From JACRLW01 sp046349595 (GTDB taxonomy: Bacteria; Planctomycetota; UBA1135; UBA2386), in contig JAXMCA010000001.1 in the NCBI GenBank assembly GCA_046349595.1, positions 2,108,001 to 2,172,000 of the forward strand: a stretch of DNA of 64,000 nt. The letters run 5' to 3'. Under the pieces are notes generated by a model. It was not told the origin of the DNA. It made no database searches and saw only the letters and a list, made by a program, of their open reading frames with translations. Numbering within the stretch: position 1 is the first letter of the stretch; each line of letters opens with the position of its first letter. The position numbers and the translations under genes were made by a program. Shown here one piece after another: positions 43,763-52,486 of the stretch.

Positions 43763-45037
43763 TTGTCGACCTCCGAACTGCACGTCGAGATCGTCCCTCT
43801 CGACCGCCTCTTCCCCTCTCCGAGCAACCCGCGCCGCAACGACGATGCTGTCCAGCACGTCGCGGCGTCGATTCGCCGATTCGGATTCCAGCAGCCGCTC
43901 GTTGCCAAGCCCAGCGGCGAGGTCATCGCGGGAAACACGCGCTGGAAGGCCGCGAAGTCCCTCGGGCTGCCGACGGTGCCGGTCGTGTGGTTCACCGGCT
44001 CCGACCTCGACGCCGTCGCGTTCTGCATCGCAGACAACAAGACCGCCACCTTCGCCACTTTCGACGACGAGGCCTTGTCGAAGCTGCTCGCGAAGCTCCG
44101 CGAGGAGGACGCGCTCGAAGGCGTCGGCTTCACCGACGAAGACATCGATCGCCTGATCGCCGAGCTCGACGAGGAGACCAAGGAGGTCGGCGACGACGAG
44201 CCGGTCGAGGCGCCAGAGACCCCCACCACGCAGCGCGGCGACCTGTGGATCCTCGGCGGACACCGCCTGCTCTGCGGCGACAGCACCAACGAGAACGACG
44301 TCGCGCGCCTCATGGCTGGCGAGCGAGCCGTGCTGTTCGCGACCGACCCGCCCTACCTGGTCGACTACCAGGGCGGCAACCACCCGCAGAGCACGGTCAA
44401 CAAGCCCGACGTCAAAGACAAGCACTGGGACGACTACCTCGACCCAGAGACCAGCGTCGAGTTCTTCGCGACCTTTCTGCGCGTCGCGCTGCGCCACTGC
44501 ATCGAGCGCGTGCCGGTCTATCAGTGGCACGCGACGCGGCGCCAGGCGCTGGTCGAGCAGGCGTGGCAGCAGAACGGCCTGCTCGTGCACCAGACCATCG
44601 TGTGGGCCAAGGCGCGCGGCGTGCTCACGCACTCGCACTTCTTGTGGAGCCACGAGCCCGCGTTCTACGGCTGGCCCGAGGGCTCGATGCCCGACAAGGA
44701 TCGCCGCCCGGATCCCGGCGATCGCACGGTGTGGGAGATCGACCAGCAAGGGCAGCACGACGGGATCCACCCGACCCAGAAGCCCCTGGAGATCTTCGAA
44801 CGCCCGATCCGCTACCACACGCGGCGCGGAGAGGTCGTGCTTGAGCCGTTCAGCGGCAGCGGTTCGCAGATCATCGCGGCTGAACGCCACGGGCGCCGTT
44901 GCTTCGCGATGGAGCTCTCGCCGGCCTTCGTCGACGCGGCGCTGCAACGGTGGCAGAAGGCAACCGGCAAGCCCGCCACGCTGGACGGCGACGGCCGCAC
45001 CTTCGAGCAGATCGCCGCAGAGCGGAGCGCGACGTGA
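43763..45037 (+). CDS. ParB-like nuclease domain fused to a DNA methyltransferase (424 aa)
   Basis: Residues 1-130 form a ParB/Srx-like domain (LFPSPSNPRRND, GEVIAGNTRWKAAKSLG, then FCIADNKTATFATFDDEAL). Residues 155-424 form an N4/N6 methyltransferase with the catalytic DPPY at 195-198 (FATDPPYLVDY) before the AdoMet motif EPFSGSGS at 361-368, the permuted beta order. This fusion is typical of phages and mobile elements, where methylation may protect the element. The start is TTG 43763, matched to the GTG at 60983 of the truncated copy. The stop overlaps the GTG of the terminase gene. Confidence 0.88.
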   Translation: MSTSELHVEIVPLDRLFPSPSNPRRNDDAVQHVAASIRRFGFQQPLVAKPSGEVIAGNTRWKAAKSLGLPTVPVVWFTGSDLDAVAFCIADNKTATFATFDDEALSKLLAKLREEDALEGVGFTDEDIDRLIAELDEETKEVGDDEPVEAPETPTTQRGDLWILGGHRLLCGDSTNENDVARLMAGERAVLFATDPPYLVDYQGGNHPQSTVNKPDVKDKHWDDYLDPETSVEFFATFLRVALRHCIERVPVYQWHATRRQALVEQAWQQNGLLVHQTIVWAKARGVLTHSHFLWSHEPAFYGWPEGSMPDKDRRPDPGDRTVWEIDQQGQHDGIHPTQKPLEIFERPIRYHTRRGEVVLEPFSGSGSQIIAAERHGRRCFAMELSPAFVDAALQRWQKATGKPATLDGDGRTFEQIAAERSAT

Positions 45038-46566
45038 AACTCCCCGCGGCTGTACTGCGCCGCATCGAGAGGCTGGAGCAGCGAGCTGGACAGCGCGCGA
45101 CCCACGAGGACCTCGGAACACTGGTCGCAGCCATGCGGCGAACCATTCCGACGTCCGTCGACGCCGAGCCGGATGCCTTGGCTGCATCGGCACTGCTCCC
45201 GCCCCGTTGGCGCCCTCACCGCTTCCACGCTCAGCAGGCCATGGCCTTCGCGTCTGCCGCACGGTTCCGCGCCATCGAGTGCGGGAGACGGTCCGGAAAG
45301 ACAGAAGGCCGCAAGCGCGAGGCCGTCATCGCGGCGCTCGATCCGCACTGGCCGCTCCACGACCGCTACCTCGTGATTGGCGCACCGACCCAGCACCAGG
45401 CGATGCGCCTGTACTGGCGCGATCTGCTGCGACTGCTCCCGCCCTGGACCGTGCACGCGGTGCGAAAGAGTGACTTCGAAATCGAGCTGATCAACGGGGC
45501 CTTGCTGCGCGTGCTCGGCATGGACCGCCCGGAACGTGCCGAGGGCGAGCCGATCGATCACCTCTTCCTTGACGAGTTCGCCGATCTGCGCGGCGACGTG
45601 CTCGAGCACTTGCGCCCCGCGCTGGACACCCGCGACCGTCCGCCAGGATGCTGCACCGCGTTCGGCACCACCGACATGCGCAGCGGTGAGTCCTTCGTGC
45701 AGCTCTGCGACGACTGGCGCGCAGCGTCGGAGCGCGGCGACACGAACTACGGCTACTTCCACTGGACCAGCGAACAGGTCGTGACGAGTGATGCTTGGGC
45801 CGAGGCGAAGCGCACCCTCGACCCGGTCGTGTTTGCCGTCGAGTACGAGGCGAAGCGCGTCAGCACAGGCAACCGCGCCTACTACATGTTCGACCGCGAC
45901 CTGCACCTGGTTCGTGGCCTGAAGCTGATCAAGCACCGCCCGCTACTAGTCTGCTGCGACTGGAATTGGGACCCGGGCGTCGCGGTCCTCGTGCAGGAGC
46001 AGACGCGGAGCGACTACGGCGACGGCCTGCGCCTGCCGGCCGCGGTCGCGCAGGACTTCACCGCCGTCCTCGGCGAGGTGTTCATCCGCCGCACCAACAC
46101 ACCGAGTGTGATGGCAAGCGTGCTTGCCTGGAACGAGAAGCAAGGGCACACAGGCCCTGTGCACGTCTACGGGGATCCTGCTGGCGGTGCTCAGGGATCG
46201 GCGCGCGTAGCTGGCTCGGACATCGAGTTGGTGCGCAGAATCCTGGGCCCCGCTCTGGGCGACCGGCTCTCGATGCGCTTCGCTTCTCGCGCGCCAGCCG
46301 TGGTCGCTCGACTGAACGCGACCAACGCCCGGCTGAAGAACGCGGCCGGCGAGATCCGTCTCCTCTTCGATCCTGATGATGCGCCGCAGACCGTGCGCGA
46401 CTTCGAACTCGTGAAGCTGAAGGACGGCGCACATCACGTCGAAATCGACAAGCCGACCACCGAGCCGGGCAAGCTGCGATCCCATCTGGGGGATGCGTTA
46501 GGGTACTGCCTGGCCGAGATGCATCCGGTGCGCGAACGGGGCGAGCTGAGTGTCGTGGACGCCTGA
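45034..46566 (+). CDS. Phage terminase large subunit-like protein (510 aa)
   Basis: An ATP-driven DNA-packaging motor with a nuclease domain. The ATPase has Walker A ECGRRSGKT at 82-90 and Walker B with catalytic Glu at 177-181 (HLFLDEFADL). The RNase H-like nuclease shows Asp309 (LVCCDWNWDPG), Asp381 (VYGDPAGGAQGS) and a third acidic position near the C-terminus (LRSHLGDALGYCLAEM). GTG 45034 overlaps the methyltransferase stop; the open frame further upstream lies inside that gene and is rejected. No portal, capsid or tail gene is nearby, so packaging of a complete phage by this element alone is unlikely. Confidence 0.85.
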   Translation: MKLPAAVLRRIERLEQRAGQRATHEDLGTLVAAMRRTIPTSVDAEPDALAASALLPPRWRPHRFHAQQAMAFASAARFRAIECGRRSGKTEGRKREAVIAALDPHWPLHDRYLVIGAPTQHQAMRLYWRDLLRLLPPWTVHAVRKSDFEIELINGALLRVLGMDRPERAEGEPIDHLFLDEFADLRGDVLEHLRPALDTRDRPPGCCTAFGTTDMRSGESFVQLCDDWRAASERGDTNYGYFHWTSEQVVTSDAWAEAKRTLDPVVFAVEYEAKRVSTGNRAYYMFDRDLHLVRGLKLIKHRPLLVCCDWNWDPGVAVLVQEQTRSDYGDGLRLPAAVAQDFTAVLGEVFIRRTNTPSVMASVLAWNEKQGHTGPVHVYGDPAGGAQGSARVAGSDIELVRRILGPALGDRLSMRFASRAPAVVARLNATNARLKNAAGEIRLLFDPDDAPQTVRDFELVKLKDGAHHVEIDKPTTEPGKLRSHLGDALGYCLAEMHPVRERGELSVVDA

Positions 46567-47583
46567 GTGTCTCCGTTCCGAGCCAGGTCCGGAAACCTCG
46601 CCATGCCGCGCAGAACTCGCAGAACCGAGTTGCTACGTCGCATACGCAGGGAAATGTGGCGATCCAGGCGCGCGGGCTGCGCGCCGGAGGCCAAGTCCAA
46701 GTTGCAGATCCAAGAAGCCCTCGCCGCGTTCCAGGCGCAGCTCGATGCCGACGGTCGTTCTCCGCACACGCGAAAGCAGTACGCGCGCCACGCCGCGGCC
46801 CTCGGTCGCTGGCTCGCTCGTACCGACAGATCGACCGATCTCGCGCAGCTCGATCACCGCGCGCTCGCGGAGTTCGTCGCTGCACCAGAGGCTCGTGACC
46901 GACCGGACGGCAAGCGGAAGAAGGCGACGAGCACGAATGCGCTTCGCACTTCGATGCGTTGTCTGTTCGCTTTCCTGGCCGACTCCGGACTGTTGCCTGG
47001 CAATCCGGCGCGACTCCTGCGCCGTGCTCGCTGCAGTCCTCCGCCACCGCGCGCTCTACAGCCGGACGACGAGGCCAGGATCATGGCCGCGATCGACGCC
47101 GACCGCGGACCCGCGGCCCGTCGCGACCGGACGCTGATCGTGCTCCTGATCGGAGCCGGCCTCCGGATCGCCGCCGCCCTTCAACTCCAGGTCGAGGACC
47201 TCGATCTGGACCAGGGCACAGCGAGAATCGCCCGCGACAAGAACGACCGCGAACACGAGGTCGTCCTCGCGCCGCACGTCGTCACTCAGCTGCGCGCACT
47301 CCTCGGCGATCGACGGACAGGGCCGCTGTTCGAAGGCCAGGAAGGTCGCCCCCTCACCGTCCGCCACGCGCAGCGGCGGTTCACCGACTGGCTGCGGCGG
47401 GCCGGAGTCACTCGCCGCGTCACCCTTCACGGACTGCGCCACGCCTTCGGCAGCCGGCTGCTCGCGCACTGCGGCAATCTTCGGTTGGTGCAGAGGGCGA
47501 TGGGGCATCGATCGATCACGAGTACGACGATCTACACGCAGGTCGATGTGGCTGAGGTCCGCAAAGCGCTCGGGAATCACTGA
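46567..47583 (+). CDS. Tyrosine recombinase / phage-type integrase (338 aa)
   Basis: Paralogue of the integrase at 1757-2656. After a basic N-terminal extension of about 40 residues (RRTRRTELLRRIRREMWRSR), the core-binding domain (SPHTRKQYARHAAALGRWLA) and catalytic domain follow. The active site is visible: Arg200 (GAGLRIA), Lys near 225 (ARDKND), His288-x-x-Arg291 (HGLRHAFG), His314 (MGHRSI) and Tyr323 (TIYTQV). GTG 46567 follows the terminase stop directly; ATG 46603 is an alternative. Translationally adjacent to the terminase gene, it belongs to the same element. Confidence 0.9.
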   Translation: MSPFRARSGNLAMPRRTRRTELLRRIRREMWRSRRAGCAPEAKSKLQIQEALAAFQAQLDADGRSPHTRKQYARHAAALGRWLARTDRSTDLAQLDHRALAEFVAAPEARDRPDGKRKKATSTNALRTSMRCLFAFLADSGLLPGNPARLLRRARCSPPPPRALQPDDEARIMAAIDADRGPAARRDRTLIVLLIGAGLRIAAALQLQVEDLDLDQGTARIARDKNDREHEVVLAPHVVTQLRALLGDRRTGPLFEGQEGRPLTVRHAQRRFTDWLRRAGVTRRVTLHGLRHAFGSRLLAHCGNLRLVQRAMGHRSITSTTIYTQVDVAEVRKALGNH

Positions 47584-47668
47584 ACCGTTCGGCGTGGTAG
47601 CTTCACCCCGTGGGTTGGATTCGGGATCATCATGCCCCCAGAGCTGACCCTTCGGGACAAACCCGAGC

Positions 47669-48313
47669 ATGACATTCCAAGCCGCGCAGTGCCTGTTCGA
47701 CCATCTCCGTCTGTTCCCCGATTTGCCTCTGATCGCATCGATGAACTGGCAGTGGAACTCTGCCGTCGTGGTGCTGTCCCAGGAACATCAGCTTGCACGC
47801 TATCCTTCGATGGAACCACGACCGAACATCGGAGCTTTCACGCACGAGTTCACCGCCGTTCTTGGCGAACTCGAACTCGATTGTGGAGACGCCAAGTCGA
47901 TCGTCGACCTTCTCGCCAGATGGGTAGCTGATCGCGCTCACAGCGGCGGGATCGAGATCTTTCAGGACCTCACACCTGGAGCGACTGATGCTTCGCTGCG
48001 CCGCGCGATCGAAAGCTCGCCGATCGCGAACAGGACCAGGGTGACGACGAGTCGACGCCGCGCACCGCGATCCAAGGTGTGGAGCGCAATCGACGATCAC
48101 CTCGAATCAGCGATGCACATGTTCCGACTCGTCGTTGATCCCAATCGTGCACCAGGGACTGCGATGGAACTGCGCTCGCAGTTCGACCCGGCCCGTAGCG
48201 AACGGGAGAGGGCGACCCCCTCGCCCGATGCGACTCCATTCCTCGATGCGTTCTCCGCCTACTTCGAAAGAAGGCATGTCGAGGCAACCAGAGTTCGAGT
48301 TGTCGACGCTTGA
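47669..48313 (+). CDS. Hypothetical protein (214 aa)
   Basis: Reads MTFQAAQCLFDHLRLFPDLP, then ELELDCGDAKSIVDLLARWV and WSAIDDHLESAMHMFRLVVD. The composition is soluble and mixed alpha/beta. I recognise no family. It sits between the integrase and a helix-turn-helix gene in the position held in module A by the 88- and 207-aa genes, but shows no similarity to them. Confidence 0.5.
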   Translation: MTFQAAQCLFDHLRLFPDLPLIASMNWQWNSAVVVLSQEHQLARYPSMEPRPNIGAFTHEFTAVLGELELDCGDAKSIVDLLARWVADRAHSGGIEIFQDLTPGATDASLRRAIESSPIANRTRVTTSRRRAPRSKVWSAIDDHLESAMHMFRLVVDPNRAPGTAMELRSQFDPARSERERATPSPDATPFLDAFSAYFERRHVEATRVRVVDA

Positions 48314-48340
48314 CCCGCTCGCTCGATCCGGAAACCTCAC

Positions 48341-49201
48341 ATGCCACATGTCCAAGTGAACTGGCCGGACGGCCGACCGACCAATCGGCTGCTGCGCCTG
48401 GAAGAGGCGGAGTTGATCGCGCAGGCCCCGGGGACAGACTCGCACTCGGAGAGGATGTTCCTGCTCAGGACTAGTGGGGGCTGCCATTGGCTCTCGGTGC
48501 GCCGGACGGATGATCGACAAGTCCTGGGTGACCTCGAGCACGACGACCTGTACGAACCCGGCCTCGTTGCGACGGCGCTCCTGGTTCCTCAGGCCGTGGA
48601 CTGGTTTGCCCGCGCGCGCCTCCTCGTGCCCCCGGAACTCCGCGCCGCTGCAGTCGACACGCTCCAGGCGTTCGACCTCCTGAACGAGGACCCCGAACTC
48701 CAGCTTCACTTCGATTCCGCAGCCACCAGCGGTCAGGGCATCACCGAGCCGGAGTTCAGACCGGAGGAGACGCAGGTCCTTCGAAGCTTGGGGTTGCTCA
48801 CCCGGGTGAGTGTCGATGGGCGTCGGCGAACGTGCGCCAGTTCCCCTCTCAGTCGCTCCGGGATCGGCACGGTGCTGGCATGGATGGCACCTCTGATCCA
48901 GGACATGGCTCGTCACCTCGGGATCGCGCCGGGGCGCACGCCGCGCTCAGCGAATCGACGGAAGCGCCCGACAAGCGACGAGTTCGCAGCCTCGATGGCG
49001 CTCGCCAAGGATCTCGTACTCAAGCACCCTGAGTGGACCCTCAAGCGGCTGGCCCACGAGTCGGGCGCGTCCGAGCGCAGTCTCAATGGGGCGAAGTTCA
49101 AGGCATGGCGCCAACAGGTTCAGCAAACCCAACGAGCCGCTCACTCAGCGAAGTTCCAGAGGCGGATCAAGCATCGAAATGACGACGAGGAGTGCACATG
49201 A
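48341..49201 (+). CDS. Hypothetical protein with C-terminal helix-turn-helix (286 aa)
   Basis: The N-terminal 190 residues are unrecognised (WPDGRPTNRLLRLEEAELIA, LVPPELRAAAVDTLQAFDLL). A basic linker is followed by a helix-turn-helix-like segment at about 235-262 (HPEWTLKRLAHESGASERSL) and a basic tail. It is probably a DNA-binding regulator located 164 nt upstream of the module B operon, with a possible operator at 49203-49229 in between. Confidence 0.5.
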   Translation: MPHVQVNWPDGRPTNRLLRLEEAELIAQAPGTDSHSERMFLLRTSGGCHWLSVRRTDDRQVLGDLEHDDLYEPGLVATALLVPQAVDWFARARLLVPPELRAAAVDTLQAFDLLNEDPELQLHFDSAATSGQGITEPEFRPEETQVLRSLGLLTRVSVDGRRRTCASSPLSRSGIGTVLAWMAPLIQDMARHLGIAPGRTPRSANRRKRPTSDEFAASMALAKDLVLKHPEWTLKRLAHESGASERSLNGAKFKAWRQQVQQTQRAAHSAKFQRRIKHRNDDEECT

Positions 49202-49202
49202 G

Positions 49203-49229
49203 GCGCACAGAATGCGCACGTTTGCGCAC
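49203..49229. promoter_or_regulatory. Three gcgcac repeats in helical phase, possible operator
   Basis: gcgcac occurs at 49203-49208, 49214-49219 and 49224-49229, with centre spacing of 11 and 10 bp, one DNA turn each. They lie directly after the helix-turn-helix gene and before the module B operon. The rest of 49230-49365 shows nothing recognisable. Confidence 0.4.
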
Positions 49230-49365
49230 CTTGAATCGGGCGCGAGCGCGAGCCGAAGCCACTCATTTGCAAGGACTTGCGGACACCTAGCACAGCCTCG
49301 AGGACTGAATCTGTGCACCACGGGCAGGAAGAGCGAAGGCGCCGCAACTCGCGGCCACCCAAGCG

Positions 49366-49671
49366 ATGCCCAAGTCCTCGACCCCTGCGCTTCAGGTTTC
49401 GAACGTCCGCTTCTCCGCCGCCGGCGAAGGTGATCTCCGGAGTGGGCTGCTCGGTTGGATCGCTTTCGACCTGAACGAGGTCGTCCGCATCGACGGAGTG
49501 ACGGTCAGGGAGACTCGAGACCGCAGGATCACCCTCAGCTTTCCAGCCCGCCGCGACTCCAGGGGCACACCTCACCCCTACCTACGGCCGCTCACCGACG
49601 AGGTCCGGCTCGAGATCGAATCCCTCGTGCTCGGCACCCTCGGGTTCCGGACTTCGGAGGCACGGGCATGA
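49366..49671 (+). CDS. SpoVG-like protein (101 aa), module B
   Basis: Same fold pattern as the module A protein: LQVSNVRFSAAGEGD, then VVRIDGVTVRETRDRRITLS, the FPARRDSRGTPHPYLRP motif and a C-terminal helix (EVRLEIESLVLGTLGF). It is strongly diverged from the A copy outside these motifs. The stop overlaps the next start as ATGA at 49668-49671. No good ribosome-binding sequence precedes ATG 49366, so a start a few codons later cannot be excluded. Confidence 0.65.
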   Translation: MPKSSTPALQVSNVRFSAAGEGDLRSGLLGWIAFDLNEVVRIDGVTVRETRDRRITLSFPARRDSRGTPHPYLRPLTDEVRLEIESLVLGTLGFRTSEARA

Positions 49672-49874
49672 CGCGGCTCCGAGATCCAGGGAGGCCCGTC
49701 GAAACTGAGCGAATTAGGGAGATCGGCAAGCTGCTCGGAATCGGCTACCTGCGGCTCCTCACCCAGGCCCAGAAAGCCGCCCGGAATCCGCAGAACTCAC
49801 TGGATGAGGTCGCGCCCGGCGAGCGTGTATCTCGACCTGTGAACTCCAACGACACAGACGCAGGTGCCGCGTGA
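49668..49874 (+). CDS. Conserved 68-aa protein of module B
   Basis: Same length as the module A protein, sharing RIREIGKLLGIGYLRLLT and the NPQNSLDEVAP motif. Overlaps both neighbours by 4 nt. Family not recognised. Confidence 0.65.
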   Translation: MTRLRDPGRPVETERIREIGKLLGIGYLRLLTQAQKAARNPQNSLDEVAPGERVSRPVNSNDTDAGAA

Positions 49875-50374
49875 CGAAGGCACCCTCTCCTCCCAACCCC
49901 ATCCTCCTTCTCGCTGAACAGCTGCGAGAGCTTTCCGTCCCAGAACTCGTCGTCCGCTACGAGCGCGAGTGGGGCCGCCCGCCGCGAGTCCACCACGCCT
50001 GCTGGTTGCGCAAGCAGATCGCCCGTCGCGTCCACGAGCGCCAGTGCGGCGGCCTCTCCAAGTTGGCGCTGGCCCGGCTCGAGGAGCTGATCGGAGAGAT
50101 CACGGTGTTCGACGAGCCAGCGCCCCCACGGGCGCCCACGTCGCGCTCAGTACGCGTGAACGCCTCGCCGCGGATGGTCGCTGGCCTCGCCGTCGGAACC
50201 ATCCTGACGCGCTCGTGGCGCGACCGTGAGATCCGCGCCGAGATCACAGCCGACGGCGTGCTCATCGACGGCGTCACTTACCCCTCGCTGTCCGCGGCCG
50301 CCAACGCGATCACCGGACAGCACGTCAGCGGCACTCGATGGTTCGGCGTGAAACGCACGCAGAGGCGCACGTGA
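49871..50374 (+). CDS. DUF2924 protein (167 aa), module B
   Basis: Closely similar to the module A protein and exactly the same length. Core VRYEREWGRPPRVHHACWLR, KQIARRVHERQCGGLSKLAL; C-terminal RAMA-like module LTRSWRDREIRAEITADGVL and SLSAAANAITGQHVSGTRWF. The GTG start (49871) overlaps the previous stop, and the TGA overlaps the GTG of the recombinase, keeping the module's overlap pattern. Confidence 0.82.
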   Translation: MTKAPSPPNPILLLAEQLRELSVPELVVRYEREWGRPPRVHHACWLRKQIARRVHERQCGGLSKLALARLEELIGEITVFDEPAPPRAPTSRSVRVNASPRMVAGLAVGTILTRSWRDREIRAEITADGVLIDGVTYPSLSAAANAITGQHVSGTRWFGVKRTQRRT

Positions 50375-51930
50375 CTGGCCGAGGCTCCGGCGCGAAGCGT
50401 TCGTCGCAGATTCGCACCGTCCGGGTCGCCGGCTACTGCCGACAGTCGGTCTCCGACCAACTCGAGTTCCATTCCGTGGCCGCCCAGGCGGATGCGATCG
50501 TCAACTACGTCGCAGCCCGAGCGAGCGACGGCTGGACCTTGCTGGCCGCGGAGTTCCATGACCGCGGCTACTCGGGAGGAACGCTCGAGCGGCCCGGCTA
50601 CCAGGCGCTCTTGCAGACGATCGAAGCCGGCAGCATCGACGTCGTCGTCGTGCATCGCCTCGACCGCATCAGCCGGTCGTTGTCCGACTTCGTCAGCTTC
50701 GTCGCCCTCTTGGATCGGCACGGCGTCGGCTTCGTCGCTGTCACGCAGGCCTTCGACACAACCACATCGATTGGTCGGCTCACGATGAACCTGCTCGGCT
50801 GCTTCAGCGAGTTCGAGAGAGCCTGCATCAGTGAGCGAACGCGTGCGAAGTTCGTCGCAGCCCGCCAGCGCGGTCTCTGGGTGACGGGACGCCCTCCGCT
50901 CGGCTACGACCTGGTCAAGGGCGAGCTGGTCGTGAACGACGCTGAGGCCGCCACCGCCAACGAGGTGTTCGCGCTCTACCTTCGCTGCGGATCCCTTCGC
51001 GACACAATCGCCGAACTCGATCGACGCGGCATCCGGACGAAGCTCAACAGTGCGAAGGACGGCCACACCTATGGCGGCTCACGATTCAGCAAGCAGGTCT
51101 TGGCGCACATGCTCGCCAACCCGGTCTACCTCGGGGAACTTCGCTCCGGCTCCGAGGTGCTGCCCGGCAAGCACGAGGCGATCATCGATCGCGCCACCTG
51201 GGACCTCGTGCAGGAACGGCTGCGTCAGAACGCGCGTTCGACCAACTCCGAGCACCGCAACCGCTACGGGGCCCTGCTTCGCGGCATCGCGCACTGCGGT
51301 GTCTGCGGCTCACCGATGCGCCACGACATCACGACCCGGCAGGGTCGCGCGTATCGCTACTACTCTTGCCGCAAGCTCCAGGTCGAGGGCGCGCAGGCCT
51401 GTCCAGGTTCGCGCGCGCCCGGACCCGAACTCGAGCAGTTCGTGCTCGACCGCGTGCGCGGCGTCGGCAGCGACCCGAGGGTCTTCGATGCAGCAGTGAT
51501 CGCGGCCCGCGCCGAGGCTGATGCACTGCGTCCCTCGCTGCAGGCCCAGGTGCGCCGATTGCAGGCCGAGCATCGCAAACTGGAAGTCGAACGTGACGGC
51601 CTGTTCGCCGCTGCTGCGGAGAACCCAGGATCGTCCGGTCCGGCGCTGAGCCGCGTCGCCGAGATCGAAGCGTGCTTCCCTTCGCTCGATCAGCGCACGC
51701 ACGCGGCACGCGACGAACTGAAGCGCCTCGACTCGCGCGCCATCGACCTGCACGACCTGCGCGAACAGCTTGCCGGCTTCGACAGCCTGTTCGAGCAGCT
51801 CACCTCCACCGAGCAGTGCCGCCTCATCGCGTTGGTGATCGAACGCGTCGACGTCGACGTCCCGCGCGCCGCGATCCGTGTGACCTTCCGCGGCACGCCA
51901 CCCACCGAATCCGTGAGAACGACTGCATGA
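50371..51930 (+). CDS. Large serine recombinase (519 aa), module B
   Basis: The GTG start at 50371 gives exactly 519 residues, as in module A, with nucleophile Ser26 (GYCRQSVSDQ). The resolvase domain includes HRLDRISRSLSD and FERACISERTR. The recombinase domain, zinc ribbon (CGVCGSPMRH, CRKL, CPG) and coiled coil follow. Residues 265-519 are nearly identical to module A, whereas residues 1-264 are only about half identical, so substrate choice may differ while the C-terminal part is shared. An in-frame upstream ATG (50338) lies inside the DUF2924 gene and is rejected. Confidence 0.92.
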   Translation: MTGRGSGAKRSSQIRTVRVAGYCRQSVSDQLEFHSVAAQADAIVNYVAARASDGWTLLAAEFHDRGYSGGTLERPGYQALLQTIEAGSIDVVVVHRLDRISRSLSDFVSFVALLDRHGVGFVAVTQAFDTTTSIGRLTMNLLGCFSEFERACISERTRAKFVAARQRGLWVTGRPPLGYDLVKGELVVNDAEAATANEVFALYLRCGSLRDTIAELDRRGIRTKLNSAKDGHTYGGSRFSKQVLAHMLANPVYLGELRSGSEVLPGKHEAIIDRATWDLVQERLRQNARSTNSEHRNRYGALLRGIAHCGVCGSPMRHDITTRQGRAYRYYSCRKLQVEGAQACPGSRAPGPELEQFVLDRVRGVGSDPRVFDAAVIAARAEADALRPSLQAQVRRLQAEHRKLEVERDGLFAAAAENPGSSGPALSRVAEIEACFPSLDQRTHAARDELKRLDSRAIDLHDLREQLAGFDSLFEQLTSTEQCRLIALVIERVDVDVPRAAIRVTFRGTPPTESVRTTA

Positions 51931-52217
51931 CCACCATTGAGTTCGGAGCGGCATTCCTCGTCGCTCCCCGCAAGGGCAAGCCACCCGCCAAACCCAAGCC
52001 CCCACGCATCTCGGTCCACGCCGACCGCAAGGCTCGTCGACTTGCGCTGGCCCACCTGATCGAGCGGCTGATCGAGCTTGGGATGCTTCGCGACTACGCC
52101 GACGCCGCGGAGCGACTTGGGCTGACACGGGCGCGGTTGACCCAGGTCATGGACATGCTGCTGCTGCCCATCGCCGAGCAGGAACAGCTCCTGCTCCTGG
52201 GAGAGTGCCATGAGTGA
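51927..52217 (+). CDS. KorB/ParB-type helix-turn-helix protein (96 aa), module B
   Basis: Same length as the module A protein; MTTIEFGAAFLVA is identical, and the helix-turn-helix (YADAAERLGLTRARLTQVMD) is conserved. ATG 51927 overlaps the recombinase stop. Ends 8 nt inside the following gene, exactly as in module A. Confidence 0.75.
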   Translation: MTTIEFGAAFLVAPRKGKPPAKPKPPRISVHADRKARRLALAHLIERLIELGMLRDYADAAERLGLTRARLTQVMDMLLLPIAEQEQLLLLGECHE

Positions 52218-52398
52218 TCACAACGGTTCCGTCGATCGCGACGACAAGGACTGGGTCGAACTGCGGCGCCGGGCGTTGAGCGCGATGCGCACTCCTCAGG
52301 CGCGCGCAGAGACTGCACGGGCTGAGTCCTCCACGTCGGCATCCAGCGTCTCGGCTGCCCCGCAGTCCGAGCCGCCCGAGCCCGAGAGCGGCGGCTGA
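52210..52398 (+). CDS. Conserved 62-aa protein of module B
   Basis: Same length as in module A, with the WVELRRRALSAMRTPQ helix and Ser/Glu/Pro-rich tail ending PESGG. Start overlaps the previous gene by 8 nt. Family not recognised. Confidence 0.6.
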   Translation: MSDHNGSVDRDDKDWVELRRRALSAMRTPQARAETARAESSTSASSVSAAPQSEPPEPESGG

Positions 52399-52399
52399 C

Positions 52400-52486
52400 G
52401 TGACGCGCGCGCGTCTCACGGCACCCACGAGACGACGCGACGCGAGAGCCCCTTCATCGCAACACCCGGGGTTGCGTTCCGCATGA
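52400..52486 (+). CDS. Conserved 28-aa basic micro-ORF, module B
   Basis: A GTG-started frame encodes MTRARLTAPTRRRDARAPSS plus eight more residues, ending at TGA 52484-52486 over the ATG of the 1343-aa gene. Start codon, length, position and the RRRDARA core match the module A frame at 7196-7282. Confidence 0.5.
   Translation: MTRARLTAPTRRRDARAPSSQHPGLRSA

Noticed and set aside
50338..50370. Earlier ATG for the module B serine recombinase
   Set aside because: It lies inside the DUF2924 gene; GTG 50371 gives the same 519-aa length and the same Ser26 as module A.
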